Shown here piece by piece: positions 28,589 through 36,996 of a stretch of DNA of 64,000 nt (positions are counted from its first letter, which is position 1; each line of letters begins with the position of its first letter). The notes under the pieces were generated by a model. The model made no database searches and was not told the DNA's origin. It worked only from the letters and a program-made list of their open reading frames with translations. Origin of the DNA: Mycolicibacter heraklionensis. GTDB taxonomy: Bacteria > Actinomycetota > Actinomycetes > Mycobacteriales > Mycobacteriaceae. The DNA lies in contig NZ_LDPO01000008.1 in assembly GCF_001021505.1 (NCBI RefSeq), positions 1 to 64,000 of the forward strand. The letters run 5' to 3'. Both the position numbers and the translations under genes were made by a program.

Positions 28589-30115
28589 CTAGGTACCTGC
28601 ACCGGGCGCGCCCCCGGCGCCCCCGGCACCCCCGTTACCGCCGACGTTGGACTCGCCGGGCCGGCCCGCACCACCGGGGGTGCCTCCGCCGGACCCACCG
28701 TCGCCACCGTCGCCTCCGGCACCGCCGGAACCGACAGAACCGTTGCCGCCGGCACCACCGTTACCGCCGCGGCCACCCGAACTGCCGGTCTGGTCGGCGG
28801 CTGCGCCGCCGTTGCCACCATCACCGCCGTCCGCGCCGATCCGGCCGCTGCCGCCGGCACCACCGACTCCCCCGGCACCACCGTTCCCACCGGTTGTTCC
28901 GAAGCCGCCGGCGCCGCCCGCGCCGCCGTTGCCGCCGTGGCCTCCGGTGCCGAACGGGTTGGTCAGACCTGCGCCACCCGCACCACCGGCGCCGCCGTCG
29001 CCGTCGTCGCCGGCCTGTCCGGCCGCGCCGATCCAGCCGGCACCGACGCCGGCGGCACCGCCTCGCCCGCCGTCGCCACCGTCACCGCCGTTACCACCGT
29101 TGGGCTGGCTGGCGGTGCCGACGCCGCCGGCGGCCCCCACCCCGCCGACACCACCGGCGCCGCCGTTACCGCTGAAGCCCAAGAGCCACCCGGCGTTACC
29201 ACCGACGCCGCCGTTGCCGCCGAGACCACCGTTCAATGCGGTCACGTCGGGGCCGTTGACGCCAGCCCAGCCGGAGCCACCGCGCCCACCGGTTCCACCG
29301 AAGCCCCAACCGGCCAGGGAGTTGCCACCCGCACCGCCGGTACCCCCGGCATGCGTCACCAACGACGTGCCGTCGAAGGTGTCATGGAAGCCGGTACCGC
29401 CCCGGCCGCCGACACCACCGTCGCCGAACCACATTCCGCCGGTGCCGCCCTGGCCACCCTCGCCGGCCTCGATCACCACGCCGCCCGTGCCGAGGTAGGC
29501 GGCGGCGCCCTGACCGCCAGCACCACCGTTGCCGAACAATCCGGCGTCGCCGCCGTCACCACCCACGCCCCCGTTGACCCCGGCGACGCCGGCCGCACCG
29601 TCACCGCCGTCGCCGAACAGGAACCCGCCGTCACCAAGGTTTCCCAGACCCAACCATCCGAACAACGAGTTGTTGACCCCGTTGAAGCCGTCTATACCGT
29701 CGCCGATCAGGTCCCGGCCGAACGTCAGCACAAAGGGCGTGTTGATCAGGTCGATCAGCAGCTGGTTTCCGGCGTTGTGCAGGAAGCTCTCCAGGGCGTC
29801 GTGGATCGGGAGATAGAAGCTGTCCTGATAGAGCTGAGCCCAGTCAGCCGGTACGAACGCGTTGAAGTCGACGCTGCCCGGGTCGGCGCTGGCCACGCCG
29901 ACGTCGCCGAGATCGACGCCGGCCGGGTTCATGTCGGCCGTGTCGAACCAGGTCCCGGGGTCGAAGAAGTCGAAATCCGCCTGGGCCGACGGCGCGGCCG
30001 CCAGGGGCGCCACGGCGAGCATCAGCGCCGCCGCCGCACCGCCCATCGCGCGACTCATCCGACCAGTTGCGCTACCACCCCGGTGCCCGGCACGACGGCG
30101 AAGACGACGATTCAT
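28589..30115 (-). CDS. Secreted PGRS-repeat protein without a PE domain
   Basis: 508 residues. A Sec signal peptide ([20 protein letters not shown], then QA) replaces the PE domain. Residues 45-160 form a linker with [21 protein letters not shown], close to the GRPLI motif found between PE and PGRS parts of PE_PGRS proteins. From about residue 165 to the end it is Gly-Gly-Ala/Gly-Gly-x repeats. The SD AAAGG lies before the ATG. It is 48 bases downstream of a PE-PPE-type hydrolase and likely co-transcribed. It would be exported by Sec rather than by ESX-5. Confidence 0.85.
   Translation of the reverse strand: MNRRLRRRAGHRGGSATGRMSRAMGGAAAALMLAVAPLAAAPSAQADFDFFDPGTWFDTADMNPAGVDLGDVGVASADPGSVDFNAFVPADWAQLYQDSFYLPIHDALESFLHNAGNQLLIDLINTPFVLTFGRDLIGDGIDGFNGVNNSLFGWLGLGNLGDGGFLFGDGGDGAAGVAGVNGGVGGDGGDAGLFGNGGAGGQGAAAYLGTGGVVIEAGEGGQGGTGGMWFGDGGVGGRGGTGFHDTFDGTSLVTHAGGTGGAGGNSLAGWGFGGTGGRGGSGWAGVNGPDVTALNGGLGGNGGVGGNAGWLLGFSGNGGAGGVGGVGAAGGVGTASQPNGGNGGDGGDGGRGGAAGVGAGWIGAAGQAGDDGDGGAGGAGGAGLTNPFGTGGHGGNGGAGGAGGFGTTGGNGGAGGVGGAGGSGRIGADGGDGGNGGAAADQTGSSGGRGGNGGAGGNGSVGSGGAGGDGGDGGSGGGTPGGAGRPGESNVGGNGGAGGAGGAPGAGT
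28592..29620 (-). repeat. PGRS-type GGA/GGX coding repeat tract
   Basis: About 1 kb of imperfect GC-rich repeats encoding GGxGGxG units (for example GGNGGAGGAGG). It matches the polymorphic GC-rich sequence of mycobacterial PE_PGRS genes. Such tracts recombine and are prone to assembly error. Confidence 0.85.
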
Positions 30116-30163
30116 TGCATTGACCTTTCTACGACTAATCCGTATTGACTGGCCGAAGCCGAC

Positions 30164-31519
30164 TTAGGCGGGGGTGATCGTGTCGAGGCCGAGGAAATCG
30201 CCGATCCAGGACAGATCGGGATTCCCATCAACAAATGACCCGAGGGAGTTCAGGAAATCCGACGAGTCCCCCGCGTCGGTCGCCATCGCCGAGCCGCCGA
30301 ACAGGCCACCGAACAGCGGGGTCGGGTCCTGGATATCGAAAAAGACGCGCTGGGCGGCGTTCCACAGGATCGAGAACGGCTCCTGCTCCATAAACGACCC
30401 CCACACGTAGTTCGCCGGGTCTCCCAGGTCACGAAATGCCGCCTGAACGCCCTGCGACCAGGCATCGCTCAGGGCGGCATTGATCTGGTCCCAGCTGATG
30501 TTGCTGGGCAGCAGCTCGAAGCTGAACGAGGTGGGCACATTGGCCGGTCCCTGGTTCCAGCCTTCGGTGAGGCTGCCGTAGCCCAGGTTCACCAGGATGC
30601 GCATGCTCGGCTCCAACAGGTCGGCCAGTGGGTTGCCCCAGACCGGGTTCAGCCGCAGCAGGTCCAGCAGCGGCAGGGACTCGCTGGGGATCATGTAGTA
30701 ATTGGTGAGACCGTTCCCGCCGGTAGTTTCCAGCGGGATGGCGTTGGCAATGTCATCGGCGCTCAGTCCGAAATATCCGTCGTGCAGCAAGAACATGCCG
30801 GCAACCGCATTGAGATCGGCCAGCAGATTCAGCGGATAACGCGGAAAATCGGCGAAGCCGTCGTATTCCATGGTGTAGACGTCGGTGGTGAAGTAGTCCG
30901 GGGTCGGATGCCCGAGGGTCATCCCGTTCCAGAAAGTGAGATCCCCGCCCCAAAAGTTCAGCAGCTCGATCAGGCCACCGTTCGGGTTCGCGGAATTACC
31001 GACGAGCACAAAATGAACGTCTTGGGCCCCCACTCCCTCGTGGTGAAGCTGTTCCATTGTCATCGACGACATCGCCGAACTCTGCGAGTAGCCGAAGACG
31101 TACACCGGGTTGTTGGCGTTGACTCCTCCACCGGCGATCTGATTCTCAATCGCCTCGGCAAGGATCTGGGCGCCTTGGACTTCCGAGACATTGCCCGGGA
31201 AGTACAGCTGGGGCGTGAACAGAGACTCCGCAGTTCCGGTAAAGCCGTGCGGCTGTAGGTACAACAGGTTGGCGGCGTTGACGTAACCCTCCGACGGCAA
31301 CGGAATACCGCTGCCGCCCATGACGAACGCGATGTCACCCGCGGCGAGCGCTATGTCCGCCGACACCGCGGCCGACACCCGCGCAGACAGCGGCGATACC
31401 GTGGCAAGCCCCGCCATGCCGGCGAAGACTGCGAGAACGCTTACGACAGCGAGAACTACACGACCACGGCGGAGCGAACGCCCCCCCTGTGGACCGGTCA
31501 TCGCGACGACACCAGCCAT
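30164..31519 (-). CDS. Secreted PE-PPE-domain serine hydrolase
   Basis: 451 residues. An N-terminal signal or anchor helix (VVLAVVSVLAVFAGMAGLAT) is followed directly by the alpha/beta-hydrolase domain usually fused to PE or PPE domains: FVMGGSGIPLPS, then the nucleophile motif VFGYSQSSAM with S145. No PE or PPE domain is present. Such domains act as cutinase-like esterases. AAGGGG lies five bases before the ATG. It is the first gene of an operon with the PGRS protein. An AT-rich 194-base region separates it from the divergent SDR gene. Confidence 0.88.
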   Translation of the reverse strand: MAGVVAMTGPQGGRSLRRGRVVLAVVSVLAVFAGMAGLATVSPLSARVSAAVSADIALAAGDIAFVMGGSGIPLPSEGYVNAANLLYLQPHGFTGTAESLFTPQLYFPGNVSEVQGAQILAEAIENQIAGGGVNANNPVYVFGYSQSSAMSSMTMEQLHHEGVGAQDVHFVLVGNSANPNGGLIELLNFWGGDLTFWNGMTLGHPTPDYFTTDVYTMEYDGFADFPRYPLNLLADLNAVAGMFLLHDGYFGLSADDIANAIPLETTGGNGLTNYYMIPSESLPLLDLLRLNPVWGNPLADLLEPSMRILVNLGYGSLTEGWNQGPANVPTSFSFELLPSNISWDQINAALSDAWSQGVQAAFRDLGDPANYVWGSFMEQEPFSILWNAAQRVFFDIQDPTPLFGGLFGGSAMATDAGDSSDFLNSLGSFVDGNPDLSWIGDFLGLDTITPA

Positions 31520-31632
31520 GGAAACCCCTTGAAATGCCCTTCAACGCACCGCCGAACGCGGAAACCCACCCGAAATTAGATCACCCGCAACAGTTTTAGT
31601 CAGTAGTTCCGCGGAAAGCCAGCCAGATTGAC

Positions 31633-31646
31633 ATAACTGTCGTTAT
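31633..31646. promoter_or_regulatory. Short palindrome in the hydrolase/SDR divergent promoter region
   Basis: ATAAC-TGTC-GTTAT is a perfect 5-4-5 inverted repeat inside an AT-rich stretch, overlapping a TTGACA at 31628-31633. It may be an operator for one of the divergent genes. The flanking region has no coding capacity. Confidence 0.35.
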
Positions 31647-31713
31647 TGCGGCGTGATAAAAAAGCGGCCTTTCGCCTTCCCCGAATCATGAAGCGGACGG
31701 CGGTCCAAGTAAG

Positions 31714-32499
31714 GTGCCCTTCGTGGATATTAATGGAGCAAGCGCGATCGTCACCGGTGGCGCATCAGGAATCGGCGCGGCCACTGCCCGCCAGCTGGCC
31801 GACAGGGGTGCACGGGTCGTCGTCGCCGACCTGCAGGCAGACAAGGGTGAGGCGCTGGCCCACGAGATCGGCGGCGTGTTCGTGTCCGTCGACGTGACCA
31901 GCACCGAGCAGATCATCGACGCGGTCAACACGGCGACAGACCTCGGCCCACTGCGGGCGCTGGTGAACTCGGCCGGTATCGGCTGGGCCCAGCGCACCAT
32001 CGGCAAGGACGGCGAATTCGAGTCGGCGCACAACCTGGACGCCTACAAGAAGGTGCTCGCCATCAACCTGGTCGGCACCTTCGACTGCATCCGGATCGCC
32101 GCCACCGCGATGAGCCGCAACGAGCTGACCGACACCGGCGAGCGGGGCGCAATCGTCAACATGACCAGCGTTGCGGCTTTCGACGGCCAGATCGGCCAGG
32201 CCGCCTACTCGTCGTCCAAGGGCGGCGTTGTGGGCCTGACCCTGCCGGTTGCCCGTGACCTGTCGGCGGCGGGCATCCGGGTCAACACCGTGGCTCCCGG
32301 CCTCATCGACACCCCGATCTACGGCGAAGGCGAGGCCTCGGAAGCCTTTAAAGCCAAGCTCGGCGAGTCCGTGCTGTTCCCGCACCGGCTCGGCAAGCCC
32401 GAAGAGCTGGCATCGATGGTGTTGGAGCTGCTCACCAACTCCTACATGAACGCCGAGGTCGTCCGCGTGGACGGCGGCATCCGGATGCCACCGAAGTAG
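31714..32499 (+). CDS. SDR-family NAD-dependent dehydrogenase (type II 3-hydroxyacyl-CoA dehydrogenase-like)
   Basis: 261 residues from GTG 31714. The Rossmann motif is [16 protein letters not shown], with NSAGIG, the catalytic YSSSKGG (Tyr-x3-Lys) and [11 protein letters not shown]. The acidic VVVADLQ at the end of strand 2 favours NAD. The insert after the NSAG motif and the [17 protein letters not shown] sequence resemble HSD10-type 3-hydroxyacyl-CoA dehydrogenases. It is followed by a strong hairpin. Confidence 0.88.
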   Translation: MPFVDINGASAIVTGGASGIGAATARQLADRGARVVVADLQADKGEALAHEIGGVFVSVDVTSTEQIIDAVNTATDLGPLRALVNSAGIGWAQRTIGKDGEFESAHNLDAYKKVLAINLVGTFDCIRIAATAMSRNELTDTGERGAIVNMTSVAAFDGQIGQAAYSSSKGGVVGLTLPVARDLSAAGIRVNTVAPGLIDTPIYGEGEASEAFKAKLGESVLFPHRLGKPEELASMVLELLTNSYMNAEVVRVDGGIRMPPK

Positions 32500-32518
32500 T
32501 TCGCGCACCTGAGGTTGA

Positions 32519-32570
32519 GATTGCGTCCAGGGTCGCGTACACCGCAGAATGTACAGCCCTGGACGCAATC
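32519..32570. terminator. Strong hairpin between convergent genes, probable bidirectional terminator
   Basis: Perfect 14-bp arms GATTGCGTCCAGGG (32519-32532) and CCCTGGACGCAATC (32557-32570) enclose a 24-base loop that itself contains GTACA/TGTAC. It lies just after the SDR stop and just before the 3' end of the convergent membrane gene. There is no U-tract, as is usual in mycobacteria. Confidence 0.65.
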
Positions 32571-32581
32571 ACAAGCAACGT

Positions 32582-32964
32582 CTAGGGGCGTGTGGGAGCG
32601 CGCCGGCGCGTGGCGCCCCAGAGCCCAACGCCGATGCCGACAACCGCCCCGCCGAGGCCGACGATCTGCTGTCCGCGCTTGAGGTCGGCGTGCACGCTGA
32701 TCCCGCCCAGCAAGTCGGCCGCGTCGGCGCCACCGGATGCCAGGAACCAGCCGCGCGTGTCGCGACCGCGCAACGCCGCGTTCAGGAGTAACCCACCGAT
32801 CAGCGCGTCGCGGTAACCCATCGAACGAAGCAGCAGGCGCGCGGAAGGCCCGGGATCGTCCGGCTCTCCCCACAACCGATTCGCCCGAAGAGGATCTACC
32901 AGAACGAGATCCCCGACGCCAGCCGGATACTGCCCGCGACCAGCGCGGCACGGTCTTTGATCAT
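32582..32964 (-). pseudogene. Small membrane protein gene with a one-base frameshift
   Basis: From ATG 32964 the frame reads MIKDRAALVAGSIRLASGIS-FW then stops. One frame over, the sequence continues as LVDPLRANRLWGEPDDPG and runs on through MGYRDALIGGLLLNAALRG to a hydrophobic C-terminus (GLGGAVVGIGVGLWG). Restoring one C in TTCTGG (32899-32904, reverse strand) would give SFLVDP and a single 126-residue protein. It is either a real pseudogene or a sequencing error. A 97-codon remnant can start at TTG 32875. Function is unknown. Confidence 0.7.
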
Positions 32965-33000
32965 GGACCGCAGCCTAGGGCCCGACGCCTGCGCCCGAAC

Positions 33001-33720
33001 CTACTTCCAGGCGAACACCGGTTGCTCCAACTCGTCGACTCGGTCACCTCGACCCTCCAGGCACAGCCACCGCACTTGCAACAGCACCGCGCCCGTCGGC
33101 GCGTGAATGAGGTCGTTGCCCAATGGGATCTGCACGACCGGACGCGGGCTCTCCGGAATGCTGACGAAGCGCGGCGAATCATCGCGTTGCAGCTGATGCA
33201 GCCCCACGCGATAGACCGCCACCACTTCAGCCGGCTCGGGACGGAGATCGAGCCGACCCCCGCCCCAGATCACCACGGGCGTGATGACGTATCCGGAGCG
33301 AGTCGGATAGTCGTCTAGTACGCCCAGCACAGCCGAGTCGGGCAACCTGATGCCGACTTCTTCGTCCAACTCACGCAGAGCCGCATCGACCGCGGTTTCG
33401 CCGGGATCCAGGCGGCCGCCGGGCAGCGCCCATTGAGCAGCATGCGAGGTGAGACGAGAGGCCCTGCGGCACAAGAGAAAGGCAGCTCCCCCGGATACAT
33501 CGACCATGCGGCCATCAAGACCAGCTTCCGGCAGGGGCCGCCCGGCGATCCAGTCGTCCACGGGCGCAGGGTCGACCCGGTCTTCGGCGACTTCGGAGTC
33601 CACGATCACCACCGCGACGGCCGCGTGCCGCTTCGACGGGTCGGTCACGGCACGGCGGTCGTGCCCGTCCAGATGCGCCCGGATCCGTTCCCGCAGCGCC
33701 TCGTCATAACTGATCGTCAC
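33001..33720 (-). CDS. Nudix hydrolase (CoA pyrophosphatase-like)
   Basis: 239 residues. The Nudix box GGRLDPGETAVDAALRELDEE is complete, followed by VGIRLPDSAVLGVLDDYPTRSGYVITPVVIW. This order and the preceding FLLCRRASRLTSHAAQWALPG resemble CoA and nucleotide-sugar pyrophosphatases. The substrate is uncertain. It stands alone on the minus strand between the SpoIIAA-like gene and the frameshifted membrane gene. Confidence 0.88.
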   Translation of the reverse strand: MTISYDEALRERIRAHLDGHDRRAVTDPSKRHAAVAVVIVDSEVAEDRVDPAPVDDWIAGRPLPEAGLDGRMVDVSGGAAFLLCRRASRLTSHAAQWALPGGRLDPGETAVDAALRELDEEVGIRLPDSAVLGVLDDYPTRSGYVITPVVIWGGGRLDLRPEPAEVVAVYRVGLHQLQRDDSPRFVSIPESPRPVVQIPLGNDLIHAPTGAVLLQVRWLCLEGRGDRVDELEQPVFAWK

Positions 33721-33754
33721 CGCTCGACCATAGGCGGCGTGGCGGGAACGATCC

Positions 33755-34123
33755 TCAGCCGGCGGCCCACTCCTTGGCGCGTTCGACTTCGTCGAGGCCG
33801 AACACCTTGAGCTCGCCGGGAATCATCCACTCCAACGCGTGCAGGACATGAGCGACCCAGTCCTTGTCGGACACCACCGCGATGCGCTTGAACGCCGAAT
33901 GATGCGGCAGAACGGCGCCCAGCCCGAGCTTGATGTCCTCGGCCAGCCCGCCGGGCCCGAAACCCTCGTAGTCGGAGTCGATGACCTCGACGATGCGGAC
34001 ATCGCCGCCCTGCAGAAGCTCGTGCAGCGAAGGCTTGATCTCACGCAGTTCGTCACCGCGAAGTCGCCCGGAAACACGAAGCCCGGTCACTCCCTGCGGC
34101 ATGTCTGGCAGTAGCTCGATCAT
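33755..34123 (-). CDS. SpoIIAA/STAS-like domain protein
   Basis: 122 residues with the SpoIIAA-like pattern: VSGRLRGDELREIKPSLHEL, IVEVIDSDYEGFGPGGLAED, and KRIAVVSDKDWVAHVLHAL. This family of short soluble proteins is widespread in actinobacteria and its role is not established. It lies 51 bases downstream of the GntR regulator gene and 34 bases upstream of the Nudix gene, so all three may share a transcript. Confidence 0.8.
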   Translation of the reverse strand: MIELLPDMPQGVTGLRVSGRLRGDELREIKPSLHELLQGGDVRIVEVIDSDYEGFGPGGLAEDIKLGLGAVLPHHSAFKRIAVVSDKDWVAHVLHALEWMIPGELKVFGLDEVERAKEWAAG

Positions 34124-34174
34124 AGGGACGCTCCTTTTCGGCCGATGCCGCCACTGTAGTCCGGGGACCGTCGA

Positions 34175-34804
34175 CTATTCGAAGTCGTTGCCGTGGGACT
34201 GGTGTTCGCGGAGCCGGGTCGCGAAGGCCATCCAATCGCCGGCCTCGGCATCTTCGAGCAGACTCCGATGTTCGGCGAGCACGAGGTCTGGCTGCCCGCG
34301 GACCGTCGAGTTGCGCACGATCGCGAGGTGCTGTCGATCTTGCAGCCGGTCGTAAAACGCCAGCATCGTGGCGTTGTTCGCGAGCTCCACAAATGCCCGA
34401 TGAAACTGCATCGCCAGGGCCGCAAAGCCGGGATAGTCGCGCCGGTACAGCGCCTGCTCTTGTCCGTCGAGGTTTTCCCGCAGACGCGCGGCCAATTGAT
34501 GCCGCGCCTCAGGGTTGCCCAGTTGTACACCGGCGCATTCAAAGGCATGCCGCACCTGGTCTGACTCGCGGATCTCATCGACGGTCAGTTCACGTACCAG
34601 CGCACCGCGCTTGGGGTAGATCCGCACCAGCCCCTCATCTTGCAGACGCCCCAGCGCCGCACGCACCGGTGTACGGCTCATTGACATCGACGCCGCCAGA
34701 GTCGACTCGCTGAGCATGGCCCCGGCGGCGAACTCGCCGCTGAGAATGCCCGCGCGAATCAGGGCGTGAGCGCGCTGCGCGGAATTGACCGTCACGTCGC
34801 GCAC
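34175..34804 (-). CDS. GntR-family regulator (FCD/FadR type)
   Basis: 209 residues. The N-terminal winged helix has ESTLAASMSMSRTPVRAALG and LQDEGLVRIYPKRGALV. The C-terminal FCD effector domain has FHRAFVELANN and EHRSLLEDAEAGD, with His residues expected to bind a metal or a carboxylic acid ligand. It is divergent from the methyltransferase/oxygenase pair, and a 23-bp palindrome lies between. It is therefore the likely regulator of itself and of those genes. Confidence 0.9.
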   Translation of the reverse strand: MRDVTVNSAQRAHALIRAGILSGEFAAGAMLSESTLAASMSMSRTPVRAALGRLQDEGLVRIYPKRGALVRELTVDEIRESDQVRHAFECAGVQLGNPEARHQLAARLRENLDGQEQALYRRDYPGFAALAMQFHRAFVELANNATMLAFYDRLQDRQHLAIVRNSTVRGQPDLVLAEHRSLLEDAEAGDWMAFATRLREHQSHGNDFE

Positions 34805-34833
34805 GTGGACCTCCTGATCGCCTGGGGGACACT

Positions 34834-34856
34834 CTAGGATACCGCTAGTATCCTAG
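34834..34856. promoter_or_regulatory. Palindromic operator between GntR regulator and methyltransferase
   Basis: CTAGGATAC (34834-34842) and its perfect complement GTATCCTAG (34848-34856) flank a 5-base spacer. It lies 30 bases before the regulator gene and 33 bases before the methyltransferase GTG, so one bound dimer could control both directions. The TAGGAT/ATCCTA hexamers also resemble -10 sequences. Confidence 0.75.
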
Positions 34857-34889
34857 TTGCATCTGGCGCAGAAAACCTCAAGGAGTGCA

Positions 34890-35984
34890 GTGACAACACC
34901 AGTGAGCGGGCACCAGCCGACGGAGCCTCCTGCGCAGGTACTGGCATTCGCCGATCGCGTCACTGAAGCGCTGGACGCCGCCAGCCTCGCGCTGCTCTTG
35001 AGCCTCGGACACCAAAGCGGCCTGTTCGATGCCTTGGCCACCCTGCCGGAACCGGCAACCAGCACCCAGATTGCCCGGCTCGCCGGACTCAACGAACGCT
35101 ACGTTCGCGAGTGGTTGGGCGGCACGACCGTGGCCGGCGTTGTGGAGTACGACCCCGCCAACGAGACGTATCGATTGCCGCAGCACCATGCCGCGGTGTT
35201 GACCCGCGCCGCCGGGGCCGCCAACTTGGCGCGCGTCGCGCAGTACATCGCACTGATGGGCGAGGTCGAGCAGAAAGTCTTGGGCTGCTTCCAGCGCGGC
35301 GGCGGACTGCCCTACAGCGACTATCCCCGCTTTCATGCGGTGATGGCGGAGCGAAGCGGGGAGGTCTTCGACTCAGCTCTGATCGACGTCGTCCTCCCCC
35401 TGGTCGAGGGCTTGCCGCAACGGCTCCACGAGGGTGCAGATGTGGCCGATTTCGGCTGCGGCAGTGGTCACGCCGTCAACGTGATGGCCCAGGCGTTCCG
35501 CAACAGCCGGTTCACCGGCATTGACTTCTCGTCCGAGGGCATCGCGCGAGCGACTCGGGAGGCGGCTCAACGGGGACTGGCGAACGCCACCTTCGAGAGC
35601 CACGATCTGACGACGTTCGACCGACCGTCGGCGTACGACCTCGTCACCGCATTCGACGCCATCCACGATCAGGCTCAGCCCGCACGAGTCCTGGAGAACA
35701 TCTATCGATCCCTGCGGCCGGGGGGCATCTTCTTGATGGCTGATTCGAAGGCGTCAAGCAACCTGGCAGACAACATCGGTATTCCCATGAACACCTACCG
35801 CTACACGGTCTCCCTGATGCACTGCATGCCGGTGTCGTTGGCCTTGAACGGCGCCGGTCTGGGCACCATGTGGGGCCGCCAAGCCGCGATGTCGATGCTG
35901 GCCGACGCCGGTTTCACCCACGTGGAATGCACCGAGATCGACGCGGATCCGTCGAACTACTACTACATCGCGACCAAGCGCTGA
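34890..35984 (+). CDS. Class I SAM-dependent methyltransferase (Rv2258c-like)
   Basis: 364 residues from GTG 34890, four bases after AAGGAG. A TTG at 34857 would place the start within one base of the operator. The N-terminal winged-helix-like domain ([29 protein letters not shown]) is followed by a SAM-binding Rossmann core with [15 protein letters not shown] and FDAIHDQ. This arrangement is that of Rv2258c-type methyltransferases. The substrate is unknown. It forms a two-gene operon with a 2-oxoglutarate oxygenase 18 bases downstream. Confidence 0.87.
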   Translation: MTTPVSGHQPTEPPAQVLAFADRVTEALDAASLALLLSLGHQSGLFDALATLPEPATSTQIARLAGLNERYVREWLGGTTVAGVVEYDPANETYRLPQHHAAVLTRAAGAANLARVAQYIALMGEVEQKVLGCFQRGGGLPYSDYPRFHAVMAERSGEVFDSALIDVVLPLVEGLPQRLHEGADVADFGCGSGHAVNVMAQAFRNSRFTGIDFSSEGIARATREAAQRGLANATFESHDLTTFDRPSAYDLVTAFDAIHDQAQPARVLENIYRSLRPGGIFLMADSKASSNLADNIGIPMNTYRYTVSLMHCMPVSLALNGAGLGTMWGRQAAMSMLADAGFTHVECTEIDADPSNYYYIATKR

Positions 35985-36002
35985 CGTGAAGGAGACCCAG
36001 CC

Positions 36003-36986
36003 ATGCTGCCGGTGGTGAACTTCGCGCTGCTCGACCGTTCCGATGAACGCATCCGGCTCCGTGAAGTCACCCACACCATTGGTTTCTTCTACCTCGTTGG
36101 ACATGGTGTTCCGGCGGAGCTGGTCGGTGGACTGGACGCCGTGGCACGCGAATTCTTCGCCTTACCCGAGCCAGACAAACTGGCGATCGAACTCGCGCGC
36201 AGCCCACACTTTCGCGGCTACTCGAGAGTCGGCGGTGAGTTGACCAATGGCGAGGTGGACTGGCGCGAGCAGATCGACTTCGGCCCCGAGGCCGACGCCA
36301 TCGACGGCGCTGCCGGCCCGCAGTGGTTACGGGGACCCAATCAGTGGCCGTCGGCTATCCCCGCGATGCCGGAGCTGATCGGGCGCTACCAGCAGGAGAT
36401 GAACAGAGTCGCGCGTGAGTTGTTGCGGCGCTGGGCGCAAGCTCTGGGCTCGCCGTCAGAGATATTCGATTCCGCTTTCGGCGCCCAACCCGCGTCGTTG
36501 ATGAAGCTGATCCACTACCCGCGACGGCCCGCGAACTCCAGTGGCGACCAGGGAGTTGGCGCGCATAAGGATCCGGGAGTCATGACGCTGCTGCACCTGC
36601 AGCACGACTCGACGGGATTGCAGGTGCAATCGCTCGACGGCGAATGGCTGGATGCCCCGCCGCTAGACGGCGCATTCATCGTGAATATCGGTGAGCTGCT
36701 GGAAGTCTCAAGCCAGGGCTACCTACGTGCCACACCGCATCGGGTGCTGACACCGGCGACCGCCCCGGCACGCATCTCGATCCCCTACTTCTTCGGCCCA
36801 GCGCTCGACGGCGTCGTACCCACCCTGGCACTACCGCAGGATCTTGCCGCCAAGACCCGGCCGATCAGCCACGACGCCAACAATCGGCTCCACAGCACCT
36901 ACGGCGAAAACATGTGGAAGGCCAAGAGACGCGCCCACCCCGACGTGTTCGCGCGGTGGCATGACGGTGACCCGGAGGCCTGCTAG
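36003..36986 (+). CDS. 2-oxoglutarate/Fe(II) oxygenase, isopenicillin-N-synthase family
   Basis: 327 residues. The N-terminal DIOX_N-type segment (THTIGFFYLVGHGVP) and the C-terminal jelly roll carry the iron ligands H188 and D190 (AHKDPG) and H246 (TPHRVL). R257 (ARISIPYFF) is in place to bind 2-oxoglutarate. It begins 18 bases after the methyltransferase. Together they suggest hydroxylation and methylation of a small molecule controlled by the GntR regulator. The actual substrate cannot be read from the sequence. Confidence 0.9.
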   Translation: MLPVVNFALLDRSDERIRLREVTHTIGFFYLVGHGVPAELVGGLDAVAREFFALPEPDKLAIELARSPHFRGYSRVGGELTNGEVDWREQIDFGPEADAIDGAAGPQWLRGPNQWPSAIPAMPELIGRYQQEMNRVARELLRRWAQALGSPSEIFDSAFGAQPASLMKLIHYPRRPANSSGDQGVGAHKDPGVMTLLHLQHDSTGLQVQSLDGEWLDAPPLDGAFIVNIGELLEVSSQGYLRATPHRVLTPATAPARISIPYFFGPALDGVVPTLALPQDLAAKTRPISHDANNRLHSTYGENMWKAKRRAHPDVFARWHDGDPEAC

Positions 36987-36996
36987 CCGTGTCCGA

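Noticed and set aside
28647-29498. Proline-rich plus-strand frame opposite the PGRS gene
   Set aside because: A Pro-Pro repeat protein is the expected complement of Gly-Gly-rich PGRS coding. The minus-strand frame has a signal peptide and a GRPLI-like motif.
28589-29620. Possible CRISPR or satellite array
   Set aside because: The short GC-rich repeats keep the reading frame, vary in length and have no spacers. They are PGRS coding repeats.
32442-32951. 169-codon minus-strand frame overlapping the frameshifted membrane gene
   Set aside because: Arg-rich and without hydrophobic segments. The membrane-protein reading in the other two frames explains the conservation-like pattern better.
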